Shown: positions 17,282 to 25,623, numbered from the stretch's first letter. The stretch is 58,028 nucleotides of DNA from Candidatus Uhrbacteria bacterium GW2011_GWE2_46_68 (GCA_001002765.1 LCMS01000008.1:1-58028), one strand, 5' to 3'. Notes: generated by a model from the sequence alone, not told the origin. A program made the numbers and translations.

Positions 17282-17572
17282 TCAATCCTTGTCGTTTGAA
17301 CGTTTTTGTTCCCTCGTTGCTTTGTTATAGCGCGCTTTTTCTCCGAAGACGACCATATTCAAGCCAATGATGGAGACAAGGAAGATCATTCCCTCATATT
17401 TTTTATCTTGGGGGAGTGAGAGAAAATCAGCAAGAAAGGGCGGTAGCTTCAGATAGCCGTGAGAGAAGACATCACTCAAGAGAAGAAAAAGCATAGGTAC
17501 AACTATGGGAATGACTCCCAAAGAAGAAATCGTACTCCCATGGTTTTCGAACCATTTGGTGAAAGAGCGCAT
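17282..17572 (-). CDS. Small two-helix membrane protein
   Basis: A 96-aa protein of unknown function. It has two hydrophobic segments, VIPIVVPMLFLLLSDVF and YEGMIFLVSIIGLNMVVF, with a short polar loop between and a basic tail (KARYNKATREQKR). A canonical AAGGAGG is 5 bases before the ATG and a terminator follows, so this is a real single-gene unit. It is transcribed divergently from the exported protein/kinase pair. The leader contains GTTTACTATAC, also present in the lexA-methyltransferase promoter. Confidence 0.7.
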   Translation of the reverse strand: MRSFTKWFENHGSTISSLGVIPIVVPMLFLLLSDVFSHGYLKLPPFLADFLSLPQDKKYEGMIFLVSIIGLNMVVFGEKARYNKATREQKRSNDKD

Positions 17573-17750
17573 GTTGACCTCCTTGTGTATAGTAAACTTT
17601 TTATTTTTTTTAGGAAAGCAGAAAAGAGAGACCCTCTTTTCAAAAAGGCCTTTTTGTGGTGCAATGCGACGTCTGTTCTTTCCAAATCAACTTTTTCTTT
17701 TTCGCGGTTTTTTCCGCCTTTCCTTCCAAAACCTTGCAGGAGAAACACCT

Positions 17751-18632
17751 ATGAAAAACAAGTCACAACCCTTGCTGCTCATCGGTTTTATTTTGTTTCT
17801 GTTGACTCTCGCATTTTGCGCAGAGAAAGCACATGGCGCCTGCGAGAGCCAGGCAACGGTAGAGGAAATCATCTCCTTGGTGCGCGAAGGCGAGAAGGCG
17901 TTTGAGGATATGGAACAAGCCTCCCTTCTTTCCGCGCGCGATCGCGCGCTTAGCGCCTTGCGGTGCCTCAACGCTCCCTTGACCCCAGCGGACGTCATCC
18001 ACGTTCACTGGCTTATGGCCTTGTCTTATTTCACCACTGATCGCTCCCGTGTAGGCGCCATTTTGCTTGCAATCCAACGTTTGGATGCCACGCGGCAAAT
18101 TGGAGAGAGCTTTGCTCCTTCACAAGAGCATCCGCTTGCCAAGCTTTACGCGCAAGCTCGATTTCTTCCCGATGGAGAGTTTGAGCCTGTGTATCCGCCC
18201 CAAGACGGATGGGCTCTTGTCAATGGTGTGCGTGGAGCGGATCGTCCTCTTACACAGCCTGCGGTTGTCCAAATTTTCGATGCACAAGGTACGGTCATGG
18301 AAACGCGCTACATCGAGCCTGGAGAAACCATGCCCATCTGGGGTCCCAAACCCCTCGATATTCCTTATGTGCGCATGAGTCCCAGACCCTGGGGCATTTC
18401 TGCGGGTGCAAGTGGAGTGGCCGCGATCGGTTGCTATGCCGTGGCCCTTGCCACCAAACATCAGATCATGGACATGGAAAATCCTGTCCCCGACGATAGT
18501 GTCCCCGCACTGCGCACCCGCGCCAATCTCTTCGGAGGTTTTGCTGTGGGACTTGGTGTTGTTTCCGTGGGCCTGGGTGCTGCGTCCACCTTTCTTGCCG
18601 TCAAACCTGCAAACGAAGGAGGAGGCCCATAA
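17751..18632 (+). CDS. Exported protein with C-terminal membrane helices, kinase-operon partner
   Basis: ~293 aa, not a family I can name. A signal peptide (KSQPLLLIGFILFLLTLAFCAEKAHGA) leads to a helical domain of ~110 residues (ATVEEIISLVREGEKAFEDME..., TPR-like in pattern), then a short beta-rich part (GWALVNGVRGADRPL, resembling a PEGA-type module) and two glycine-rich membrane segments near the C-terminus. The start is set at 17751, where AGGAG precedes by 8 bases; the ORF-track start adds 82 unlikely residues. Its stop overlaps the kinase start (TAATG), so the two are translationally coupled and probably work together in envelope signalling. Confidence 0.75.
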   Translation: MKNKSQPLLLIGFILFLLTLAFCAEKAHGACESQATVEEIISLVREGEKAFEDMEQASLLSARDRALSALRCLNAPLTPADVIHVHWLMALSYFTTDRSRVGAILLAIQRLDATRQIGESFAPSQEHPLAKLYAQARFLPDGEFEPVYPPQDGWALVNGVRGADRPLTQPAVVQIFDAQGTVMETRYIEPGETMPIWGPKPLDIPYVRMSPRPWGISAGASGVAAIGCYAVALATKHQIMDMENPVPDDSVPALRTRANLFGGFAVGLGVVSVGLGAASTFLAVKPANEGGGP

Positions 18633-20230
18633 TGGATTCCGTTTTACACGGCATTGGTCTTCTCGAACCTCAGACTGATGGTCGGTTTCGACCGATTCAC
18701 GAACTCGGCGAAGGGGCCATGGGATCAGTGTGGCTTGTGCGCGATAATACGCTTGGCGTTGATCGCGCGGTAAAGATTCTCAAAGCTATCATTGCGCGAA
18801 GTCCGGTGCTTTGCAGCCGATTTTTGCGCGAAGCGCGAACCATGGCTTCGCTCAAGCACGCTCATGTAGTCACTGTGTATGATTACGGCAAGATCAAGGA
18901 CGCAACCGTGGGAGGGGAGGAACTTTATCTCCCTTATATCATTATGGAATTCATCGAGGGCGGAAGCCTCGAGGAATATCTGGATCTTGTGGGAGGGCCG
19001 CTTCCTCCGCGATTTGCCATTACTGAGATTCTGCGTCCGATCTTGAAAGCGCTCGATGTTGTCCATAAGGCGGAGATCGTGCATCGCGATGTCAAGCCTG
19101 CCAATTTCCTCATTGATCATGGAGTAATCAAGCTCGGAGACTTTGGAATCGCACATGCGGAGATTGAAAACGCGACCAAAGGTTTGACCTCGGATCGTGA
19201 TGTGCTAGGCACCTTGATTTACATGGCGCCCGAGCAGTATCTCAGATCGGCCAAGGCAGACGCGCGCAGTGACTTGTACGCGACCGGGATGATCTTGTGG
19301 CAAGCGCTGCGTGGAGAGAAGCCAGAAATGCCCTTGTTGGGAACACGCTTGGCGCAAGACGTTCAACTTATGGAAGGGATTCACGAGGCGCTTCACCCTG
19401 TGCTTTTTCGCGTCATGCGCGCCAAGCCCGAGGATCGTTTCGAAACGGCCGAAGAATTTTTGCAAACGCTTGAAGATGCGCTGCCGCTTCTTCCCGAAGA
19501 TCCGCCCGATGTTCTTCCCCTGACTGCCTATGAGAAAAAGAAAAAGGAAGGGGATCACTCTCCTGCGATTGTGGAGGAACCTGTTGTGCCCGAAGATCCT
19601 GATCGTCCGGGAATGACGATCGTGGCTCCCGAAGAAATGGGTGATATTTCCGCCGGAAGCAATACATTTTTGGGACTGGATGAAAAAGAGAAATCTTTGA
19701 CTGTGATGGAGAGGAGAGCGGGTCGATCTCTTTTGCTTCGGCGGGGGATTGCAGGCGCGATTGTGTTGTCGCTTGCGGTTGCAGGAGGGATCTCCTGGTG
19801 GCTGTTCTCACAACCCGTTGGTGTTCCTCTCGATCCAGTGGAAGCGATCACTGAAGAGTCTGTTGCTGTTCCCGATCCTGTTGTTGAAATCAAGGTTCCT
19901 GATCCACCCCCTGTGGTCGAAGAGCCTATCGTCAAAACCGAGAGTAAGACAAAGTCCAAGGTCGTCAAGACGATCGCTCCTGTGGAACCCGATCCTTTGC
20001 CCCAGACGCCTGTGAAGGTAAGTGTGGGAGTAGACGGAGATGCCAAGGGGGTGTGGATTTCTGCGGGTGACGCATCTCATGCGCTTCCTGCCGAAGTCCT
20101 CCCGGGAACCTACACGATTGAGGCACAGTTTGATGGGGAACGTATGGTTGCGGGATCAGTGACGATTACGGAAGGTGCGTCAGCAACGATTGTTTGTCAA
20201 AGTACGTTTGCCAAGTGCAAGAAGAAGTGA
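18632..20230 (+). CDS. Transmembrane Ser/Thr protein kinase (Hanks type, PknB-like)
   Basis: A 532-aa eukaryote-like kinase that would phosphorylate Ser/Thr on cytoplasmic targets. Kinase residues visible: glycine loop GEGAMGSVW, ATP-anchoring Lys in DRAVKILK, catalytic HRDVKPANF, GDFGIAH and APEQY. A juxtamembrane region rich in Pro/Glu leads to one membrane helix (GIAGAIVLSLAVAGGISWWLF, ~372-392), then ~140 extracytoplasmic residues with a Pro/Val/Glu linker and a small beta domain (VLPGTYTIEAQFDGE, PEGA-like). No PASTA repeats. GGAGGAGG precedes the ATG. Presence of a PEGA-like tail in both this and its coupled neighbour suggests a shared ligand or partner. Confidence 0.9.
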   Translation: MDSVLHGIGLLEPQTDGRFRPIHELGEGAMGSVWLVRDNTLGVDRAVKILKAIIARSPVLCSRFLREARTMASLKHAHVVTVYDYGKIKDATVGGEELYLPYIIMEFIEGGSLEEYLDLVGGPLPPRFAITEILRPILKALDVVHKAEIVHRDVKPANFLIDHGVIKLGDFGIAHAEIENATKGLTSDRDVLGTLIYMAPEQYLRSAKADARSDLYATGMILWQALRGEKPEMPLLGTRLAQDVQLMEGIHEALHPVLFRVMRAKPEDRFETAEEFLQTLEDALPLLPEDPPDVLPLTAYEKKKKEGDHSPAIVEEPVVPEDPDRPGMTIVAPEEMGDISAGSNTFLGLDEKEKSLTVMERRAGRSLLLRRGIAGAIVLSLAVAGGISWWLFSQPVGVPLDPVEAITEESVAVPDPVVEIKVPDPPPVVEEPIVKTESKTKSKVVKTIAPVEPDPLPQTPVKVSVGVDGDAKGVWISAGDASHALPAEVLPGTYTIEAQFDGERMVAGSVTITEGASATIVCQSTFAKCKKK

Positions 20231-20235
20231 TGACG

Positions 20236-20263
20236 AGAGACTCTACGACAGAGTCTCTTTTTT
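20236..20263 (+). terminator. Terminator of the kinase operon
   Basis: AGAGACTCT-ACGAC-AGAGTCTCT is a 9-bp perfect stem followed by TTTTTT, six bases past the kinase stop. Confidence 0.9.
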
Positions 20264-20290
20264 GTTACGGGCTGGTGCAATGACATATCC

Positions 20291-20318
20291 CATGGGCTGG
20301 CACAAGGCCAGCCTCTAC
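20291..20318. repeat. REP-like hairpin (minus orientation)
   Basis: CATGGGCTGGCACAAGGCC then AGCCTCTAC; its complement matches the copies at 15547 and 14224. It sits alone in the kinase-serS gap. Confidence 0.8.
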
Positions 20319-20382
20319 TTCCTTTCGGTTGATTTTTGAGGCACACTGTATGGGCGGGGAAATCCATATTTATTTTTGACTT

Positions 20383-21645
20383 ATGATTGATCCAAAACTT
20401 CTCATTGATGCGCCGGAACTTGTTGTTGCAAACAACCGTAAACGGCATAAAAATCTTGATATCGCAAGCGTTTCTTCCCTGTCTTCTTCACGCAAAACAT
20501 TGCTCGAAAAAGTTGAAAACCTACGAGCCAAAGCAAACGAGATCGCTGGCCGTATTCCAAAAACCGATGCAAACGATCGGCCTACTTTGATCGAAGAAGG
20601 TCGCCGTATCAAAGAAGAAGGAAAGATCCTCGAGGTCGAGCTTCAAAAAATTGAAGCCGAGTTTGAAGCAGCATGGCGCCAATATCCCAACATTTTGCGT
20701 GAGGATGTTCCCGAAGGCACAGGTGAGGAAGGTAATCAAGTCATTCGAACTTTTGGAACGCCTCCAACTTTTCCATTCACCCCCAAAGATCATTTAGAAA
20801 TCGGAGAAAAGCATGGATGGATTGATATGGAGCGTGCAGCCAAGGTTTCCGGCGCACGCTTTGCCTATCTCAAAGGTGAGATGGTTGAGCTTGAACTCGC
20901 ACTTTTGCAATATACGTTTAGTACCTTGATCAAAGAAGGATTCACCCCGGTTTTTCCTCCACACATAATTTTTACCAAAGCCATGGGAGCTATGGGATAT
21001 TTGGAACATGGGGGAGAGGAAGAAGTGTATCATCTCAAAAACGATGACACGGTGTTGATCGGAACTTCCGAGCAAGCCATGGGGCCCATGCTCACAGATG
21101 AGATGCTTGCAGAAGATGAGTTGCCATTGCGTTTTGCCGCATTTTCTCCTTGTTATCGTCGAGAGGCGGGAAGTTATGGAAAAGATTTGCGCGGCATTTT
21201 ACGTATGCACCAGTTTGATAAAATTGAGATGTTCAGTTTTACCGTACCCGAAGTGTCCGATGCCGAGCATGAGTTTTTGCTTGGTGCGCAAGAGAAATTG
21301 ATGCAAGGGCTCGGACTTCCATATCGTGTGATGAAACTTTGCGCCGGCGACATCGGTGCACCTTCGGCCCGCACCTATGATATTGAAACATGGATGCCTT
21401 CACAAAACACCTATCGCGAAACGCATTCCACCTCAAACACAACTGACTATCAGACACGACGATTGAATATTCGTGTGCGACGAGAGGGAAAAAATGCGCT
21501 TGCCCACGCACTCAACGGAACTGCCTTTGCCATGGGGCGCATCATGATCGCTCTGATCGAAAATAATCAGCAAGAAGATGGGAGTGTAAAGGTGCCAGAA
21601 GTATTGCAACCTTGGATAGGGAAAGATCAAATCGGAGTAAAGTAA
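20383..21645 (+). CDS. serS: Seryl-tRNA synthetase
   Basis: Charges tRNA-Ser (two tRNA-Ser genes lie at 35.1-35.4 kb). Class II enzyme, 420 aa. The N-terminal ~110 residues form the long helical hairpin that grips the tRNA variable arm (SSSRKTLLEKVENLRAKANEIAG...). Catalytic blocks are the TSEQAM Ser-binding stretch, motif 2 FSPCYRREAGSYGKD with LRMHQFDKIEMF, and motif 3 ALNGTAFAMGRIMIALIENNQ. The start MIDPKLLIDAPE is slightly longer than the usual MLDxKLIREN. It has no obvious Shine-Dalgarno and is followed by an intrinsic terminator. Confidence 0.95.
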   Translation: MIDPKLLIDAPELVVANNRKRHKNLDIASVSSLSSSRKTLLEKVENLRAKANEIAGRIPKTDANDRPTLIEEGRRIKEEGKILEVELQKIEAEFEAAWRQYPNILREDVPEGTGEEGNQVIRTFGTPPTFPFTPKDHLEIGEKHGWIDMERAAKVSGARFAYLKGEMVELELALLQYTFSTLIKEGFTPVFPPHIIFTKAMGAMGYLEHGGEEEVYHLKNDDTVLIGTSEQAMGPMLTDEMLAEDELPLRFAAFSPCYRREAGSYGKDLRGILRMHQFDKIEMFSFTVPEVSDAEHEFLLGAQEKLMQGLGLPYRVMKLCAGDIGAPSARTYDIETWMPSQNTYRETHSTSNTTDYQTRRLNIRVRREGKNALAHALNGTAFAMGRIMIALIENNQQEDGSVKVPEVLQPWIGKDQIGVK

Positions 21646-21656
21646 TCCACAAGAGA

Positions 21657-21685
21657 AAACCCCAGTAAACACGCCTGGGGTTTTT
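21657..21685 (+). terminator. serS terminator
   Basis: AAACCCCAG-TAAACACGC-CTGGGGTTT, a 9-bp stem followed by TT and G; 11 bases after the serS stop. Confidence 0.85.
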
Positions 21686-21714
21686 GTTATCCACAATTTA
21701 TCATATAAAAACCG

Positions 21715-21742
21715 TTGACTTTAGCAAAAAATACCGTATTCT
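21715..21742 (+). promoter_or_regulatory. Promoter of the large ncRNA
   Basis: TTGACT (21715-21720), 16-base spacer, TATTCT (21737-21742). Predicted transcription start near 21749, exactly where the first helix of the RNA begins. Confidence 0.75.
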
Positions 21743-21748
21743 GGATTA

Positions 21749-22415
21749 TTGTCGAGGGCAGGTAGGCTGTTCCCCGGAAGAGGATGCAGCCCTACATCGA
21801 CAACACGGACGCTCTTGTCCACAGTGGGATAATTCTCGCCAAAACAGATCAAGGCGCGCAAGCACCAGAAATCTGTTATGCGAGGAAAACAGACAGGTAA
21901 AGCCCCGGAGAGTCCGGGACACGAAGCCGGTTTGGCAAGAGGTTCAGTGTTTTTCTTGGCCGAGAAGGCCACGGATGTACGAGAGTCGAAACGGTTGTTA
22001 GCGGTACGGTCACGATGGCAAGTGAGAGACCCCCCGGGTCCCCAAGTGCCTCAAGCGTCTTCTCCAAGATATCCCGCGGGGGTGAACTAGGATAAAGTCG
22101 CGACCAAGACTCTCCGTGACGTAAACACGCGCCACGTTTGCAGCTTTATGCGAAAACCCTCCAGGGGTGTCGGCAACCACAGCTGCCAACTGGACTGTGA
22201 GCTTCACACAAACTGTGTGAGCGGATGGCCCTACACAGGCCGACCGCATGCACAGGAAGCGCACCCATCCGTGTGCGCTCCCCGCATCTTGTCGTCGTTG
22301 ACGTCCTCCCCTCTCTCCTTTTGGGACGACGGAAGCTTCGCTTGGCGGGGAGCGCCTGCCCAACCTTTGTTCCTTTTCCCGACCGTGCGGCACCCCAGGT
22401 GCCGCTTTTCTTTTT
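21749..22415 (+). ncRNA. Large (~665 nt) structured non-coding RNA, family not recognised
   Basis: No credible ORF, ribosome site or conserved protein here, yet the region has a promoter, a terminator and dense base pairing. Helices I can trace: TTGTCGA (21749) with TCGACAA (21797) enclosing GTAGG-CTG/CAG-C-CCTAC; AACAGAT (21843) with ATCTGTT (21871); CCCGGA/TCCGGG (21904/21913); TGGCC/GGCCA (21957/21967); a long-range pairing CACG+GAGAGTC (21970-21987) with GACTCTC+CGTG (22108-22118); CACACA/TGTGTG (22205/22214) flanked by GCT/AGC; GCGG-GGCC/GGCC-CCGC (22221-22247); AGCGCAC/GTGCGCT (22258/22273); GTCGTC/GACGAC (22291/22325). RNase P hallmarks (GAGGAAAGTCC, ACAGAACCCGG) and tmRNA hallmarks (TTCGAC near the 5' end, CCA end, tag ORF) are absent, as are group I/II intron cores. 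Much longer than 6S or SRP RNA. Role unknown. Confidence 0.7.
22387..22414 (+). terminator. Terminator at the 3' end of the large ncRNA
   Basis: GCGGCACC-CCA-GGTGCCGC (8-bp perfect GC-rich stem) followed by TTTTCTTTTT. Confidence 0.9.
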
Positions 22416-23076
22416 GTGGAATAAGTCCCATGGGCACCATAAGACCTATCATCGAGCAAAATTTATCCACAACAAAATGTTTTTTTCCTTCAACACAAAA
22501 GAGTTTGGCACGCTTTTTGTGTGCAGTTTTATTTTTTTGTCCGAATCATGCAAACAAAGATTCCTTTCCATATTATTTGTTCGGCGAAAAAGGAGAATGC
22601 ATTTTTGCAAAATATGTCAGCAGACGGGAAACACAATCACTTTTTTTCAAAAATAGAGAAACGATGAGAAAATTTTTTTCATTTTTGTTTTAGATACTGT
22701 TGATCGACCTCAACAAAATTCATAGCTCAACCAAGCTAAAAAAGTATTGACCCATGTTCAAATGTTTGATGATCTAAGGTTAGATCGTCTGCGCAAAAAA
22801 TTATCTGCCTTACGCGAACGGAAAGATGCACATGTGAGGTATCGAACATCTTTCTATCGCAAACGCGGAACACTTGCGCACAAAGGAGGGGAGGGGCGAT
22901 CCGACCAAAACGAAGAAAAGGGGATGAAAGAGCATGCGGGGGTTTGCTCCGTCATCCCCCTTCGCTTCCCTCATAAGCGGTGCGTCGAATATTTTCTGAC
23001 AAGACAGGAGGCCTCGTGTGTTGTCAGAGATGGTCGATGTCCGGCCTCTCGCGTTCATTCACAAGCGAGGTTTCCC
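22416..23076. other. Long AT-rich leader region before the M23 lipoprotein gene
   Basis: About 660 bases without a supported gene. The first ~330 bases are T/A-rich and low in complexity. An inverted repeat GATCTAA-GG-TTAGATC lies at 22771-22786, just after TTGACC at 22748, and may mark a regulated promoter. The ORF-track frame running from 22747 to 23076 is charged, unlike any signal region, and precedes a clean lipoprotein start, so I treat it as non-coding. Confidence 0.45.
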
Positions 23077-25062
23077 ATGTCCGCGCAACTGTTCCGCATT
23101 TTTTTCTCCATGTGCCTGTGCGTTTTTTCTCTCATGGGTTGTCCGCCCGCATTTTTCATGGATGATGATACGGCAGAGGATGCCTATGGCGACGGCAATC
23201 GCGGCGGCGGTCTTGGCACCATTCATCTCCCGTTTGCCCAAGGTGGCACGTCGAAATGCGTGCAAGGAGCCTATGGTTCCTACAGTCATGATTTCGAGTC
23301 CACCATGTACGATCTTGATTTCGATACGTCAAACACCGGGGATGAAGAAGTCTATGCGCCTGTTTCCGGCACGGTTCATGTGCACATGGAAAGCGCGACC
23401 ACGAATTTCGGTTATCACGTCAATATCGATCTGGGCGACGGCACCTATGTTGTCCTGGCTCACCTTGCCGACATCTTTGTCCTGGACGGGGATGAGGTGA
23501 CGGCTGGTCAATTGTTGGGATACGAAGGGTGTACCGGAAACTGCACGGGTGATCATGTGCATATCGGTCTTCATGAAGGTGATGCCGATCACGAAGCGCA
23601 GTATGGCACCTCGATTCCGACCGAGTACTACTTTGCCGATGCCACTGCTGACGGATCGTATGAGACGATCTCAAGTGTGGATGTGATCTGCGGGATCCGC
23701 AGCGAAGGGGATCCAGAGGAAGGACACACCTATCGCTCTGCGCTTCCGGTTTCGCTCTGGCATCCAAACGGTTCCCTGGTTAAAACAGGGGATAATGCCA
23801 AGACCTATCTGATCGAAGACGGCAAAGCCCGATGGATCGAAACCCAGGATATTTTTTGGAGCTTTGGGTATGATTTTGACAATGTTTCCACGATTTCTGA
23901 CGAAGAGCTTGCTTGCCTTGGTGAAGGCGAGACGCTCGAAGACACCGGAAGTGTGGAAGCGTTTTTGGACGATGACGATGATATCTGGCTCTTTGTGAAT
24001 ACCGGAAGCGAACGATTCCGTATTTGGGTGCGAGAGGAAGGATCTGACGCTGTGCTCGCTTCCTGGGGACTTCGCTACACACAAAGCGATCCGCCTGCGC
24101 ATCTCCAAAACAGTGACAGTCAATGGACTTCCTATACACCAGCTAGCGGCTATGCCGAGTTGCGTGATGGTTCGCTTGTCAAAGAATCCGATGCCTCAGA
24201 CGTGTACTTCGTGACTGATGGCATCGCGCTTCCCATCGTTGACTGGTCCACCTATTTGCTCATGGGCTTTTATGCCCACGAGATCATCACTCTGGAACCC
24301 GATGAACTTGCCGAAATTCAAGAAGATGTCGGTAGCTGTCGGGCCGGAGTGTGGTGTTTGGATGAGGAGGCTGTGACCACTTGCGGTGGAGGTTTGGATC
24401 TCGGCAGCGGTGGAGATTATGGTGGTGATGATGAGGGGGAGGAAGAAGAAGATGACGATGAAGATGACAGTGAAGATCCGCCTGAAGAAGAGGAAGATCT
24501 TCCCGAAGATGAGGATGAGGATGATCCGCCCGAGTATGACGATGAAGATACGGACGAAGAAGGAGATAGCGGGTTTGAGTACGATGACAGCAATCCCTGT
24601 GATGGTGAGGATGCTTGTGTGGAAGATATGGATGGCGATGGTCAAGATGAAACCTTGATGATGGCCGACCATATGTGGCTTACCTCATGGATTGATGGGG
24701 AGCCCACATACGTCTATGCCAATGCGTCCGGATGTTTTGATGGAGTGTTGAGCACTTCCGATCTTTTCGAAAGTGATCCCTCGACAGGCTATTACCTCAT
24801 CGACTTCTCGTCTTTCGTGGCCGGGTGCACAAGCGAACTTTCGCTCATCAGTTCGGTTGGTACGGACGGACATGATCCGCAAAGTGATATGAGCAACTGG
24901 TATTGGTGGCAAAATGCAGATTTTTGCTCGCAAGGTCACGATTTGTGTGAGCTTGAAAACAATGGAACTTCTTGGGAAGAGTGGCTCATCCGCGTGTCAT
25001 GGATTCCGTCCTATGGCCTTTTGGCAGATGGAAACGGATACACCTCAAACGACGAACTTTAA
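23077..25062 (+). CDS. M23 (LytM-like) metallopeptidase lipoprotein
   Basis: Exported lipid-anchored protein, ~661 aa, with a peptidoglycan endopeptidase-like domain. Signal peptide QLFRIFFSMCLCVFSLMGC carries lipobox LMGC. The M23 domain (~residues 50-190) shows the duplex of H-D-F-E...YDLDF, VYAPVSGTVHVHM, GDGTYVVLAHLADI and the C-terminal zinc motif GDHVHIGLHEG. Beyond it are repeat-like W-rich segments, a very acidic linker (EEEEDDDEDDSED region, ~450-510), a DMDGDGQDE Ca-binding loop and a Cys-containing terminal domain. The start is set at the Met preceding the signal peptide, with GCGAGG upstream. Could remodel its own or a host cell wall. A terminator follows. Confidence 0.85.
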   Translation: MSAQLFRIFFSMCLCVFSLMGCPPAFFMDDDTAEDAYGDGNRGGGLGTIHLPFAQGGTSKCVQGAYGSYSHDFESTMYDLDFDTSNTGDEEVYAPVSGTVHVHMESATTNFGYHVNIDLGDGTYVVLAHLADIFVLDGDEVTAGQLLGYEGCTGNCTGDHVHIGLHEGDADHEAQYGTSIPTEYYFADATADGSYETISSVDVICGIRSEGDPEEGHTYRSALPVSLWHPNGSLVKTGDNAKTYLIEDGKARWIETQDIFWSFGYDFDNVSTISDEELACLGEGETLEDTGSVEAFLDDDDDIWLFVNTGSERFRIWVREEGSDAVLASWGLRYTQSDPPAHLQNSDSQWTSYTPASGYAELRDGSLVKESDASDVYFVTDGIALPIVDWSTYLLMGFYAHEIITLEPDELAEIQEDVGSCRAGVWCLDEEAVTTCGGGLDLGSGGDYGGDDEGEEEEDDDEDDSEDPPEEEEDLPEDEDEDDPPEYDDEDTDEEGDSGFEYDDSNPCDGEDACVEDMDGDGQDETLMMADHMWLTSWIDGEPTYVYANASGCFDGVLSTSDLFESDPSTGYYLIDFSSFVAGCTSELSLISSVGTDGHDPQSDMSNWYWWQNADFCSQGHDLCELENNGTSWEEWLIRVSWIPSYGLLADGNGYTSNDEL

Positions 25063-25066
25063 CGCG

Positions 25067-25093
25067 CCCCGGGCACTCTCGCCCGGGGTTTTT
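25067..25093 (+). terminator. Terminator of the M23 lipoprotein gene
   Basis: CCCCGGGC-ACTCTC-GCCCGGGG (8-bp perfect stem) followed by TTTTT, four bases after the stop. Confidence 0.92.
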
Positions 25094-25102
25094 CTTCTGC
25101 CA

Positions 25103-25235
25103 TGGATCCTCACCTCCGTGGGGATGACGGAGGGGGTGGATTCAGAAGACGTTGGATCCCCGCCTCCGCGGGGATGGCAAATACTCACACCGCTCTCCAC
25201 TACATCACCTTGCCACCCCTGCGGAGGCAGGGGTC
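25103..25235. repeat. Three hairpin repeats upstream of the GIY-YIG gene
   Basis: TGGATCCTCACCTCCGTGGG at 25103, a better-conserved TGGATCCCCGCCTCCGCGGG at 25153, and CCACCCCTGCGGAGGCAGGG at 25214. The first two are the same element. The third shares its core with the palindromes inside the N-termini of copies B-E of the tandem family. Confidence 0.75.
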
Positions 25236-25266
25236 TAGCGTATCTATCATTTACCTGTGCATTAGT

Positions 25267-25551
25267 ATGAAATCAGGTTTTGTATATATCCTCGCCAGTT
25301 GTCCGTTTGGAACCCTTTATATAGGGGTTACCTCAAATCTTCCAAAAAGAATTTGGGAACATAAAGAAGGAGTTGTAAAAGGTTTTACAAAAAAGTATGG
25401 AATCCGACATCTTGTCTACTATGAGATACACAGTACCATCACGGGCGCTCTACAAAGAGAAAGACAGTTAAAAAGATGGAAACGAACTTGGAAAATAAAT
25501 TTGATTATGAATATGAATCCACAATGGAAAGATTTATATGAAGAATTATAG
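25267..25551 (+). CDS. GIY-YIG domain nuclease-like protein
   Basis: A 94-aa stand-alone GIY-YIG protein (YhbQ/COG2827-like). The core is visible: FVYILASCPFGTLYIGVTSNLPKRIWEHKEG (GIY-YIG strands with the R-x3-H helix), YYEIHSTITGALQRERQLKRWKR with the metal-binding Glu in RERQLK. The start is the Met of MKSGFVYIL. The ORF-track extension upstream (MDPHLRGDDGGG...) is only hairpin repeat read in frame. The gene is bracketed by copies of the GGATCCCCGCCTCCGCGGGG element on both sides. Stand-alone members are widespread in CPR; substrate unknown. Confidence 0.85.
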   Translation: MKSGFVYILASCPFGTLYIGVTSNLPKRIWEHKEGVVKGFTKKYGIRHLVYYEIHSTITGALQRERQLKRWKRTWKINLIMNMNPQWKDLYEEL

Positions 25552-25557
25552 AGGCGA

Positions 25558-25580
25558 TGGATCCCCGCCTCCGCGGGGTG
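25558..25580. repeat. Hairpin repeat downstream of the GIY-YIG gene
   Basis: TGGATCCCCGCCTCCGCGGGG, same element and orientation as at 25153, starting seven bases after the GIY-YIG stop. Confidence 0.8.
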
Positions 25581-25623
25581 GTTGTGGGGTGGAAAAATCA
25601 TCGCTCCCGGTGTGCTTTATGTG

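Noticed and set aside
21749-22415. RNase P RNA, tmRNA or SRP RNA as identity of the large RNA
   Set aside because: GAGGAAAGTCC and ACAGAACCC blocks, the tRNA-like end with CCA, and the SRP core are missing. A CCCCGGAAG loop near the 5' end resembles the SRP tip only superficially, and the size is too large.
22148-22693. ORFs of 181 and 143 aa across the large ncRNA and beyond
   Set aside because: They overlap strong helices and a terminator, have no ribosome site, and composition is unlike the proteins around.
22747-23076. N-terminal extension of the M23 lipoprotein in the ORF track
   Set aside because: Would place ~110 charged residues before a signal peptide and lipobox, which makes no export sense.
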